From Chlorokybus atmophyticus (lineage: Eukaryota > Streptophyta > Chlorokybophyceae > Chlorokybales > Chlorokybaceae), in contig RHPI01001403.1 of assembly GCA_009103225.1 (NCBI GenBank), positions 1 to 64,000 of the forward strand: a DNA stretch of 64,000 nt. The letters run 5' to 3'. Made by a program: the position numbers and the translations under genes. Below the pieces are notes generated by a model. It saw only the letters and a program-made list of their open reading frames with translations, was not told the DNA's origin and ran no database searches. Below are positions 23,001 through 33,049 of this stretch, piece after piece (position 1 is the stretch's first letter; each line of letters opens with the position of its first letter).

Positions 23001-26000
23001 TCGTGCCTAGAGTTGCGTGGAGAGCTCTCCAAAAGTTGCCAGTAAACCGCGGGTCTCTATCACTGATAATGCTTCTTGGAAGGCCATGAGAGCGCACCAC
23101 ATGCTTGATGAACAACTTGGCAGCCTCGGGAGCTGTGCAAGTCTCCGTACATGGCGCCAATCGCACCATTTTGCTAGTCTTGTCCACAAACACCAAGATA
23201 GCATCATGCCCTTCACGTGTCCGTGGCAGCCCCGTGATGAAGTCAAGAGTAACTTGCTCCCACTTCGTCAAAGGTATCGGCAATGGTTGGAGCAGCCCAC
23301 TGGCGCGTTGATTGCTCGCCTTCACCCTTTGACAAGTGTCGCACAATGCCACATAGTCCTTAACGTCACGATGCATCTCCGACCAGAAAACTTTTTGTTT
23401 CAACAAGGCTAGTGTCCGTTTCAGCCCTTGATGACCAGCCATTGGCACATCATGCGCTTCCTTCATCAATGCCACGCGCATGTGCGCAATGTTGGGTATG
23501 TACATGCGATCGCCATGCCATAGCAGCCCGTCCTTCAATGCCCAAAGGCCGCTATGTTCAGTCCCATTCTCCAACGCCTCAATGGTCTTCTCCCCCACCG
23601 CGTCCTCATGCAATAAGGCACGGATCTGGTCAAGCCACTTGGGCTGCACTTGCACCACCGTTTCAAGCGCGTTGAGTTGACGGCTTAATGCGTCCGCAAC
23701 CTTATTTGAAGAGCCCGGCTTGTACTTCACTTCAAAGTCGAAGAGTTGGAAGAACTCGAGCCAACGAGCTTGCCGCCGTGAGAGGTGAGGCTGCGTTTGA
23801 AGGTACCTTAATGGCGAGTGGTCCGTCTCAAGTGTGAACCGCTTGCCTTCAAGGAAACAACGCCATTGCCGTAGCGCTAGCACCTGCGCCAGCAATTCCT
23901 TCTCATGAACGGGGTAGTTGAGCTCAGCCCCGCTCATTTTCTTGCTGAAATAGGCCACCGGTTGCAAGCCGTTGCCGTGATCCTGCTGCAAAACAGCCCC
24001 AATAGCCTTGTCGGATGCATCACACGCTACCACAAAGGGCAATTGCATGTTGGGATGCAGCAGCACGGGAGCCGATGTCAGGGCCTCTTTCAAGTCGGAA
24101 AATGCCTTTGTAGCAGCCTCCGACCAGCTCCAAGCCACCCCCTTCCTCAACAATGCCGTCAATGGTGCCGCCAAGTGCGAAAAGCCCTTTACAAACTTAC
24201 GATAGTAACCGGCAAGCCCTAGGAACGACATGACACCCTTCACGTCCTTCGGGGCAGCCCAATCGCGCACCGCGGCAAGCTTGCTTGGATCTGCCTTGAT
24301 TCCTTGCTTGGATACAATGTGGCCAAGGTATTCTACCTCTTCAAGCAAGAAGCGGCACTTGTTGAGCTGAGCAAACAACTTGTGTGTACGTAAACGCTGC
24401 ATCACCTCGTGTAGCAATGCCACGTGCTCTCTCTTGCTCTTTGTGTACACAAGGATGTCGTCGAGGTACACTAGCACGCCCTTGCCAATCAAATCAGCAA
24501 AGACCTCATTCGTCAAGGTTTGAAAGGTTGCCGGAGCATTTGTCATGCCAAAGGACATCACCAACCACTCATAGTGGCCATAGCGAGTGTTGAAAGCCGT
24601 CTTCTCAACGTCTTCGGGCGCAACACGGATCTGATGGTAGCCACCAGCTAGGTCCAAGCTTAAGAAGAACTCAGCACCCTCGAGCTGCTCCAACAACTCA
24701 TCAATGCGTGGCAGAGGGAACACATTCTTCTTGGTGATGTTGTTGAGTGGCCGATAGTCGATGCACATGCGCAAGGCTCCGCTCTTCTTACGTACAAATA
24801 GGATAGGTGCACCGTAAGGAGACTTGCTGTGCCTGATGTACCCACGTTGTAGAAGGTCCTCGACTTGGCTCCTCGCCTCTTCGAGTTCAGCCGGAGACAA
24901 CTTGTACACCGGTCGGTACGGCGGCTTGTGCACGCCCTCTATCAGTTCCACACGGTGATCAACACTTCGCGTGGGTGGCAGACCAGCTGGTAGCCCATCC
25001 ACCATGACGTCTTTGAACTCTTCAAGCAACCTCTGCACCTCGGGGTCCTTCGAACTCTCCGAACCAGTGCCGACCAGCTCCAAGTCCGACTTGGGAGGTG
25101 TCTCACGCACCATGCACAGCCATGCATCCTTCACATTGTTCCCGGACCAGATCTGCTCCATCTTGGTCTTAGAAACTTGTGACACCAGCTCTGGAACCCC
25201 TCCCCTTGAGCTAGAAGCATGTTGTGGTGCAGCTTGCTGGCGCGCCGTCGTGTCGTGCGCGTCACGCGCATGCAGCACATTGCTAGCAGCCTCGACGCAG
25301 CTCACACGCTCTTGAACCACACACGCGCCTTGCATTGAAGCATTGAAGCACATCAAAACCTCACCACCAGCTTCCGGGGTAGTGAGCACCCGCTTCCTCC
25401 AATCAATGGCGGGGTTATGTGACCAAAGCCAAGGCAGCCCCAAAATGCCATCAAAGCCGTTGTTCAGCTCGATGCAGCAAAACCGTAGGCGATCCTTCAT
25501 CATCCCCACGTGCATTTCAAGCTCTTTGCTTTGCTTGGAAGCTCCTCCTGCTGGCGCATAGCCGTCCGCTAGAGCCACCGAGCCGGCATTTGCCCATGAC
25601 AACCACTTGTGCCGACGCGCAACCTCACGACTCATGAAATTGCTGTTCGCGCCGCAATCCACCAGCATCTTGCACTCCATCCATGGCCCATTGCCCTCAC
25701 GGATCAGAGCCATGACTCCCAACAGCTGCCTCGCCTTGTCGGGCACTCGAACCATACCGCTTTGCGTTGCCGTTGCGCACATGCCGCCAACCGTCAACAA
25801 CGCTTCCACGCCAGCCGCTGGACATTCAACATCATAGTGAGGCTGCATCACCACCTCAGCAGGAGCCTCTCCAGCTACTGAGGTGAGCCGTTTCCCGGCT
25901 GCAACATCTCCTCCTCCACCATGTTCACGCGTCCACCGCTGCGAGCGTTGCGGGCATGTGCAGCAGACTTTGCCTTATAGATAGGGCAGTTGGAGCGCAC

Positions 26001-28616
26001 GTGATCAGCAGAAGAGCACTCCCAGCACTTCCGAACAGCCTTGGCAGCCTCCCGACCCTTTGGGGCCTTCATAGCAACATGGAGCGCACCCAATTCCATT
26101 GGAGTTGGTCCCAAGCCAGCCCCCTGAGCTGCTGCAGCTCCCGAACCAGCCCCAACAGATGCGTATGAGCGATACGAACCTCCACGGAAGTGATTGTAAT
26201 GTCCACGATCAGTGTTTTTGGCAGCCCCCTTGAAGTACAACACGTCCGTGCGCTCAGCAATGCGAATGGCCTCCGCGAGAGTCTTGGCGTCACGAAGCTC
26301 AACTTCCTTGCGACAAAGAGTCTTCAACCCGCGCGTGTAGCGGTCCAGCTGCTCCTCCTCAGTCATGTTCGGTACAGAGAGCACAAGACGCTGAAACGCA
26401 GAGGTATAGGCCATCACGGACTGCGTTTGCACAAGCGTAGAGAGCTGGTCGCGTGCCGTCTTCACACTCTCCACCGGTACGAACTGTTTCTTCACCTCAG
26501 CAGCCAGCTCAGCCACGGTAGTGAAAGGAACCTCAAGACCAGCTTCCACACGAGCACAACGATGACGCCACCACACAAGTGCAGCTCCCTCAAAGAAAGT
26601 AGCAGCCACATCGACACGGAGATGTATAGGTACCTCGGTGAGCTTTAACCATGTCGAAACGGCAAACACCCATTCCTCCACACAGTCACCGTCCCTCTGA
26701 CCCTTGAATGGCTTTGGTTTTGGTAGCTTCACATGACGAGAGGCTGATGGGGCAACCACAGGAGCTGTAACGGGCGTGGACGCGCGCGCTTGCGCCATGG
26801 CTTGTTGAAATTGTGCCACTTGAGCTTGGGCAGATGCTTGGACACGTTGCAGCTCCTCATGAGCAGCTACCAGCACTTGCTGAAGCTCCACAACACGTGC
26901 ATCATCCATGGTAGCGTCCATAAACAGAAAAATACCTCACACACCAAAGAGATAGTTAATATCCCCTTAAAACAAGAAACCCAACCCCTCCAAGGGCTCC
27001 GATACCACTGTAACGATGCTCGTGCTCACATACACAGCACACAAGTCATACAACACATGTGTGCAGCTGAGCACAATCTTCACACCGGAACCTTGCCTTC
27101 ACTCGCGCACGCACGCACGCGTCGAGCGCGCCCACGCACACGAACACTACTACTTCTCACGCCAAGCAAGAACGCAGCAGTGTGCCTTGGACCACAACTC
27201 CCTCAAGCATGCACCAGCATACTCACAGCAGAGAGCAGAAAACAAAGTTGGTTGCATTACACAGGGTTTTTCTATGTATACAAGCACTTAGGAAGAAATA
27301 GCCTAATTAACAGGCATTTCTTTATTCACTACCAAATCTAAAGGCAGGTCCAAGTGCAGGCTCCCCGCCACGCGCGTTGGGCCTTCGGCGGCTGTGTGAC
27401 TGTGCAGTCCGCGTCACCTGGCACTGCACAGCGCGTGTCCGGTCAGCGGCTGTGTCACAACCGCGTGGCAGGTGGGTCACGTCGCCGAATTAGCTGCTGT
27501 CGAGCAGGTCGCAGGCGAGTCGCGCGCGGCAGCAGGGGCAGGCGCCACATGGGCTTAATAAAGCTCATAAAAGCCCTCATCAAGCCAGCAAAAAAGGCAA
27601 AATAAGTACTTTATGTACAATAAAATACAAAATATGCCCCAGGCTGTTACACACCTCCTCCCTCATGTCATAATCTGGGCCGGCCTGATTGAAGCTCCTG
27701 CCAACACAGTGGTCTGGGAACTTGGCCCACAGCTTCTCCTTTAGAAGCTTGCGGTTGTCCTCCTGTATTCTCTACTGTGTCTCGTCCTTCTTCAAGTAAG
27801 CTTGCCCATTTTGCTCTAGTCCCCTAGGCTTGTCAGCGACAGGGGCAAAGCACTTTTCCTCCAGCTTTGCCTTCTTGACTGCCTCTGACTCGTCGTCGCA
27901 GTTAACTTCATGAACAGCTCCTGCGCACAAGGCCAACGTTCAGCGCATGGCACTCGCAAAAGAGAGCAAAGCAAGCAGAGCTTTAGCCAAGCTGCAGCTT
28001 CAGCTATGTTGCAGTTGCGGCTTGGCTAACGCTGTTGCTTGACTGAAGCTGCAGACCGAAGCGTACAAAATACAGCAAGTAGAGCTTCACCCAACCTACC
28101 ACTTCAGCTAAACTGCAGCTGCGGCTTGGCTGAGGCTCTGCTTAGCAGAAAGCCGATATGCAGCTTTTACTCAAGCTGCAGCTTCAGCCAAGCCGCAGGT
28201 TCAATTGAGTTGTAGTTTCAGCTTGACTGAAGCTGCAGACCAAAGCATACCAATGAGCAAGCAGAGCTTCAGCTGCAGGAGCAATTAAGTTGCAGCAGCT
28301 TGGCAGCAGACTAGTTGAAAGCAAGCAAACCTGTGTCCCCAGGTTGTGCTCCCGCCTCGTCTTGCTCCTCTTCATCTTCAGCTTGCAACCTCGGCTCATC
28401 CCTGTTTAACTTCTGCACGTCTTCAAGGATCCGCGAAGCAATGCTCAGCCTAGGTGTGATCTGTGCAAGAATTTCTGATGAGAGGCTGTAGTAAGCGTCT
28501 CCATCAATTTCTTCCTCCTTGAACTTCTCCGCTATTGCTTGTGCACTTGGAACCCCTCTCAACAATTTAGCTACCCGTTTGGAGATAAGCTTAACGCTCA
28601 TCCTATACACTGACAT
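20030..28616 (-). CDS. Element V accessory (TnpA-like) gene with SAM domain, split by a chromovirus
   Basis: The probable start at about 28616 gives a SAM-like domain (VAKLLRGV...KFKEEEIDGDAYY..) followed by an acidic tail and a GT donor near 28333. The next exon (27930-27657) is Lys/Glu-rich and carries an in-frame TAG at 27772-27774. It is cut after codons MREEV by the chromovirus and resumes in frame at 21514 (VADVMQNHTPLEINGQTLRW) to a GTAAGT donor. A further exon (about 21345-21073) reads WIREQIRRFVDNARR, then another in-frame TAG at 21246-21248, then continues to a GTACGC donor. Later minus-strand exon-like segments at 20900-20760 and 20350-20080 (AVNKRWLVQDDSGEARYGW) probably finish it. 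Both TAGs sit in Gln-compatible contexts. Function is inferred from position beside a transposase. Confidence 0.6.
21515..22157 (-). repeat. Chromovirus 3' LTR
   Basis: 643 bp, TGTAACGATG...GGCTGTTACA on the plus strand. Differs from the other LTR at only a few sites. The pol stop codon lies in its inner edge. Confidence 0.95.
22153..25896 (-). CDS. Chromovirus Pol with C-terminal chromodomain
   Basis: Entered from gag by -1 frameshifting at 25890-25896; the first in-frame ATG is 25854. Order: protease (LVDCGANSNF near 25659; Cys replaces the usual Ser/Thr after Asp), RT (YLDD near 24455-24470), RNase H (VVACDASDKAIGAVL near 24030), integrase HHCC zinc finger (GHQGLKRTLAL...CDTCQRVK, 23430-23310), integrase core with Asp near 23236, Asp near 23060 and Glu near 22955, then a chromodomain (KYLVKWRGYP..ATYEPEE, about 22310-22215). 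A TAG at 22873 precedes 'LIE', where Gln, Pro or Leu is typical. About 1,245 codons in all. The chromodomain probably directs integration to marked chromatin. Confidence 0.94.
22863..22863. other. Ambiguous base in a 15-bp duplication
   Basis: The sequence ctgattgaantgg followed by agctgattgag repeats the same 11-mer around a single N. The frame is preserved across it. This looks like an assembly junction rather than biology. Confidence 0.8.
25875..26921 (-). CDS. Chromovirus Gag
   Basis: 348 codons from ATG 26921 to TAG 25875. The central retrotrans_gag domain (WLKLTEVPIHLRVDVAATFF..ALVWWRHR) is followed by a CX2CX4HX4C-type zinc knuckle (CWECSSADHVRSNC) near 25990-26030. Ends PGNGSPQ; the last codons overlap the frameshift site. 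Confidence 0.94.
   Translation of the reverse strand: MDATMDDARVVELQQVLVAAHEELQRVQASAQAQVAQFQQAMAQARASTPVTAPVVAPSASRHVKLPKPKPFKGQRDGDCVEEWVFAVSTWLKLTEVPIHLRVDVAATFFEGAALVWWRHRCARVEAGLEVPFTTVAELAAEVKKQFVPVESVKTARDQLSTLVQTQSVMAYTSAFQRLVLSVPNMTEEEQLDRYTRGLKTLCRKEVELRDAKTLAEAIRIAERTDVLYFKGAAKNTDRGHYNHFRGGSYRSYASVGAGSGAAAAQGAGLGPTPMELGALHVAMKAPKGREAAKAVRKCWECSSADHVRSNCPIYKAKSAAHARNARSGGRVNMVEEEMLQPGNGSPQ
25890..25896 (-). promoter_or_regulatory. Chromovirus gag-pol -1 frameshift site (GGGAAAC)
   Basis: GGGAAAC is read G GGA AAC in the gag frame, a canonical X XXY YYZ slippery heptamer, 14 bases before the gag TAG. A -1 slip yields GKRLTSVAGEAPAE and continues without a stop into protease. I have not folded the downstream stimulator. 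Confidence 0.82.
26996..27007 (-). promoter_or_regulatory. Chromovirus primer binding site
   Basis: On the minus strand TGGTATCGGAGC, one base inside the 5' LTR, complementary to the 3' end of initiator tRNA-Met with one difference. Identical to the Gypsy-B site. Confidence 0.78.
27009..27651 (-). repeat. Chromovirus 5' LTR
   Basis: 643 bp, same length as its partner; followed on the plus strand by the TSD CACCT. Confidence 0.95.
27960..28320. repeat. AGCTTCAGC-rich intronic repeats in element V
   Basis: Multiple copies of gcagcttcagc, aagctgcagct and cagcttcaacc-like units with both orientations intermixed, between two V exons. Probably an intron that holds V's own motif array. Confidence 0.55.
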
Positions 28617-28853
28617 TGTGCTTGAGAGCAGCACACAACCTTGCAGCTTGGTAGCAGCTAGAAACAGCTTCCAGCACCGCAACCTAGCAAGTAGGCCCGG
28701 AAACGCCAAAACGCAAATCAGTCAACCACCGATTTCACTCCCGCCACCACCTTCACTCCCGCCACCTCCGCCGCCGCCACCGCCGCCGCCGAAGCACTGC
28801 GGACAGCTGTGCTTCTTCGGAGTCTTACTGCGCAGAAGTCAGCTGCGCACAAG

Positions 28854-28882
28854 TTAGGGTTAGGGTTAGGGTTAGGGTTAGG
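28854..28882 (+). repeat. Interstitial telomere-type repeat (TTAGGG)x4.8
   Basis: Four perfect TTAGGG units plus TTAGG, lying 134 bp upstream of the ATG of the zinc-finger/coiled-coil gene. Short arrays of this kind upstream of genes act as telo-box promoter elements in plants. Unique sequence continues on both sides, so it is not a chromosome end. Confidence 0.85.
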
Positions 28883-29015
28883 ATTCCTGAGTAATAAATA
28901 GCCACAGCAGCATACATAGGACATACAACGGCTATCCCTGTGTGTGGCGGCGGCGTGCTTGGTGGCCTCGGTTTGTGAAGCGTCGAGCTGTTGCAGCGTA
29001 TTGAGCATAGCAAGC

Positions 29016-32000
29016 ATGAAGGGCAAGGCAGAGGCTAGTGCATACTGGCAGTCTGGTGCAGAGCAGCCTTGGCGCTGCAAATATTGTCAAGTCTTGTTGC
29101 AGAGGTCCGTTGTCAGCAAGGTCAAGCAGCACATTGGCTCCCTCACCTGCACCAAGATTCGTGTGGGCCCTGAACAGTTTGAGAAACTGCCAGGAGCAAC
29201 GCCCAAGGAGAAGCTCCCTCACGGCTCCGAGTTGCAGCAGCTCACCGACCAAGTTGTGCAGCAGATAAAGGTGAGCTTGCTTGGTTCATGCTTACATAGT
29301 TGCATTTTTGCATGTTTTATTGTCTGTGTCTAAGCTGCTATCTGTATGTATGCTGCTGATGTAGGTATGCTGCTGCTAGCTGTATATATCTCTGTCTGTG
29401 TATGCATCTCTATCTGTTTATGTATCCTTAAAGCTGAAGTAACTACCCATACAGGACGGTGAGCACTTGGCAATACCGGAAGATTGGGGACCTAGCGGCC
29501 CCCCCGAAGGTTGGAAGCTGGAGAAGACTTCAACCGGGCACAAATGGGTGTACACGCATCCTCCCAATCCAGCTGCATCAGAGCTGAAGGACAAGGGGAA
29601 GGAGGAGGAGCAGGAGGAGGAGCAGGAGGTGTTGGATGAGGAGGAATCAGAGGAGGAGGAACCACCAGCAGCTGAGACCCCAGCAAAAAGCCAAGACAAG
29701 CATTATCCTCCAAGAAGAACGGCCAGCCTTCAGTTCCACAAACGCCAGCAAAGTCTACCAAAGCAACGCGGTCTGGAAGTGTAAGCCAGCAGCTACATGC
29801 AGCCAAGCTTGTGGATGTAGGGTCTGACGGATGCACACTGACTAACTGAATGCATCTGCCCTGCAGGCGCATGTCAAGCCCACAGAACTGGCACACCCTA
29901 CCTGGGACATGGTGCTGGCCACCGAGGAGCTTGTGGACAACTTGAACGAGGTAAGTCCACAACCCGGTCTTGATTGCTTCAGTTTGCGCTTCATTGGTGC
30001 ACATTTACGAATGGCACAGGCTGTCAAGAAGATGTCTTTAGTGTCTAAATGCGTGGAGAGAATGCTAGACCTTGCAGCTGAGGAAAAACAGAGCTTCCAA
30101 CAATTGCGGAACACCATCCAAACGGAGAGATCACACTCGCTGACTGTTCTTGACAACACGAATTCTTGTCATGAAATCTTGAAAACTGAAAGAAAACAGC
30201 TAGACTTGGACAAGGTCTTTGGTGTGTTTACTCTTTGTGCATTCTGCAGGCGATACACTGACTGGTACACTCACCTTGAGTTGTATGTGCTTGCAGGCAG
30301 CAGCCAAGGCTCTTCTGAAAGAAGCTGCCAGGGAGCACAAGGAGCTGCGCACTGCATGCGAAAAGCTGGAGAAAGAGCGCAAGGTGCTGGAGGACAGATT
30401 ACGCAAAGAGGCAAACACTCCTTCAGCTCTGCTGCGCGAGACCCATAACACCGTAAAGATCAACGAGCAGCACCTCTTGGAGATAGGCGTATGCTGGCGG
30501 GTGGTCTTCAACAAGCTTCAACAAGTAGCTTCCATTCTCTGCCGGGGCCCGAGGCAATGGAGGTGGAGGCGAGGAGCCAGCAGGAGCTAGAGGAGGAGAG
30601 GAGGAGGCAGGAGGAGGAGGCAGAAATGAAGAGGCAGGAGGAGGAGGAGGAGGAGAGGAAGAAGAAGGAGGAGGAGGAGAGGAAGAAGAAGGAGGAGGAG
30701 GAGAGGAAGAGGAAGGAGGAGGAGGAGAGGAAGAGACAGGAGGCGGTCGCATGGCTACAACAGGAGGCTGCGAGCTTAGGGTTCGTCTTGAAGACGCCGG
30801 AGGATGAAAAGGAAGAAAAGGAGCAGCAGGCGGAGGAGCAGAAGAGGAGGCTGAAGGAGGAGACGAGACAGAGGGGGGAGCAGGAGGAGAAAAAAAGGAG
30901 GGAGGAGGCGCTGCTACGGCTACAGCAGGAGGCTGCGCTATTAGGGGTGACCGTGGCCCCACAGCCTTCATATTCTGCTGCGGGGACCTCACAGCCTTCA
31001 CCTTCCGCTACTTTAACTGAGTCGGAAGAACAAGAGCATGAAGAACAAGCTTCCAGTGACGAGGACGAGGAGAAAGAACCCGCTCCGGCTGCCACGACAG
31101 CTCCCGCTCCCGCTGCCACGACAGCTCCCGCTCCCGCTGCCACGACAGCTCCTGCTCGTAAGTTTTTATCAGTGAATGTGTGAGACTGCAGGAGAGACTG
31201 TAGGAGAGACTATAGGAGAGACTGAGCTTGTTTATGTGTGTTAGCAAGAGAAAAAAATCGAATTCCAAGAACACATGGAGGGTAGGTCCGGTAAGATTAG
31301 CTCAAAAGATGAAGATTACCTGCTTGTGAGCTTGTAAAAGGTGATCGGTTGCTGTGGTTGCAGAAGCTGGCGAGGATGAGGAGCAGGAGAAGGAGGAGGT
31401 GCTGGGGGTTCCCCCGGGAAACGCATTCCTCGCGCTAGAGGAGTATCTGGCGCAGCAGCAGCTGCAGCAGCAGCAGCAAATAGTGCCAGCACCCCCACAA
31501 AACCCAGTTCAAGACATTGACCTCATGAGGCAAATGTCAGATCTGCAACAGAGGTACCAGGAGCGTGTCAGGCAGGTCAGGACGTTGCAGGCCTGGCGGA
31601 GCAACATGTCGGAGTTAGTCAGGAAACAGGTAGAGGAGCGTGACAGGCAGATCAGGAGGTACAGGGCACAGCTTCAAGAGCGAGAGAGAGAGATCACAGC
31701 TTACCGCGCACAGCTCAATAGGTTGCAAGTGTCTCCAACCTACGTTGTGCCTCAAGCATTGGAAGCAGTTCCAATGCCTTCTTCACCTCTCATTGCTATT
31801 CCCGCTCTGCTGCCTGGAGGTAGAGGAGCCATGCCTTTGCCTGCGATTCCCGAGGATCCTACACCTCCAGCTGCTCGTCCTGCTCTGCTGCCTTCTGCTC
31901 CACGTGGACATGGGCACAGAGGTAGAGGTAGGGGCTTCTCGCTGGTCATGCATGGATCTTCAGCAGAATCCACTGGCGGACAAAAAGCTGAACCTCCAAC

Positions 32001-32040
32001 GAGACGACGAGGCGGTCCTCCACGCTGCAACACGCACTAG
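29016..32040 (+). CDS. Spliced zinc-finger, coiled-coil nuclear-type protein
   Basis: ATG at 29016. Exon 1 (to 29270, GTGAGC donor) carries a BED-like CX2C..HX5C finger (WRCKYCQVLL...KQHIGSLTC). Exon 2 (about 29456 on) begins DGEHLAIPEDWGPSGPPEGWKLEKT and resembles the start of an MBD-type fold, then turns acidic. Later exons include 29866-29949, 30020-30211 and 30299-30480, all helical; 30550-31155 encodes long Glu/Lys/Arg coiled coil and three PAPAATTA repeats. The last exon (from about 31364) holds a Gln-rich and coiled-coil segment, a Pro-rich part and an RGRG-type basic tail, stopping at TAG 32038-32040. No catalytic domain. It ends 215 bp before the left end of X. The role is unknown; DNA binding is likely. 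Confidence 0.6.
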
Positions 32041-32254
32041 TTTGGTGATAGTTATGTGTAGATTGCGTGGCTTAGGAGCGACTTACAGTGATGCTGCTGT
32101 ACATATATACAAGCCCTTTTCTGCTTAATACCAGACTGCATGCCAAGGCACAGCTCACCTTAATCACGCGTACACATGGTAGTTGCGCAACTTGCTGATG
32201 TGAGGGTAGGACCGGCCCTGCTCGCGCCTAGTATCATGATCAAGCTTGACCCAA

Positions 32255-32314
32255 CACCGGTAATTATGAGACCCCCGAATTTTCGAAAATTCATGGCAAA
32301 CGCACTGAATATTC
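32255..32314 (+). repeat. Element X left terminal inverted repeat
   Basis: Starts CACCGGTAATT. My ungapped alignment to the reverse complement of 52190-52249 matches 47 of 60 bases, including the first 11 in a row, a run of Cs, GAATTT and GAAAATTCA. Confidence 0.88.
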
Positions 32315-32850
32315 GTTGGATTTACCGTTTCAGCTTTTTATCGAGTGAATATTCAAGTGTTTTCGTACATTTTGTGCAATCCCTGCCAAAACGAAATCGC
32401 GACATTCACCTATAAATCGCGTGAATATCCACACGATAAATCAATGCCACCTTTCAAAACCCATATACCTCGTATATTCAGTTGAAATTGATTGAATGTT
32501 CAAGGCATGCAATTGTGAATGGACACAGCATGTGCTCTGCTAAATATTCAGCTATACATTGCCTGAACATTCATGAAGGGGCATAAGCTTGTGGCTATAA
32601 CAGACAGCTTAAACTCACCAAGTCCCAACTGCCCGTGAATAATCAATTGATCAGCTTGTCACACATGTATATTCATAACCTTCATCAGTTTCATGCCACA
32701 GATGTGAGTGAACATTCAACACCAATCTAAAACTACGCAATACGATTCACACTAAGTCCTAGCTTTGAGTGAATTTTCAACACCATTCCAAAACCAAGCA
32801 ATACGTTTTGCACTAACTCCTAGCTGTGAGTGAATATTCAACCCCACACG
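32300..32850. repeat. Element X left subterminal motif array
   Basis: Thirteen or so copies of a TGAATATTCA-like palindrome (forms include GTGAATATTCAAG, GTGAACATTCAAC, GTGAATTTTCAAC, GTGAATAATCA) spaced 20-70 bp apart. Several share the extension GTGAGTGAAYATTCAACACC. Probable transposase binding sites. Confidence 0.85.
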
Positions 32851-33049
32851 AATAAACATATACTCTCATTTTGGCCAAGTCCCGAATGTGATTGAAACCA
32901 AGTAGAGTGCACTGCTAATTCTAATATACAGTCTAGTATATGTCAAAGCCAGAGTTGCTCAGCAATTCTACACAGCTGGTTTGAGTTGATGGTGGGGGAC
33001 AGCTCTGATATGGACTACAGCATTGCTATGCTACACACCACCTGCTAAT

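Larger units (their letters stand above)
21515..27651 (-). mobile_element. Chromovirus (Ty3/gypsy with chromodomain), near complete
   Basis: Two 643-bp LTRs (21515-22157 and 27009-27651) flanked by the duplication CACCT (21510-21514 and 27652-27656). Minus strand: gag, -1 frameshift, pol with protease, RT, RNase H, integrase and a C-terminal chromodomain. The only interruption is a TAG at 22873-22875 beside a 15-bp duplication containing an N, so this copy is young and possibly intact. It sits inside an exon of the V accessory gene. Confidence 0.96.

Noticed and set aside
28854-28882. TTAGGG array as a chromosome end
   Set aside because: Fewer than five units with unique and transposon sequence continuing on both sides.
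30508-31143. Long minus-strand Ser/Ala-rich frames opposite the coiled-coil gene
   Set aside because: They are the antisense of Glu/Lys/Arg-rich GAGGAG repeats, which carry few stops in any frame.
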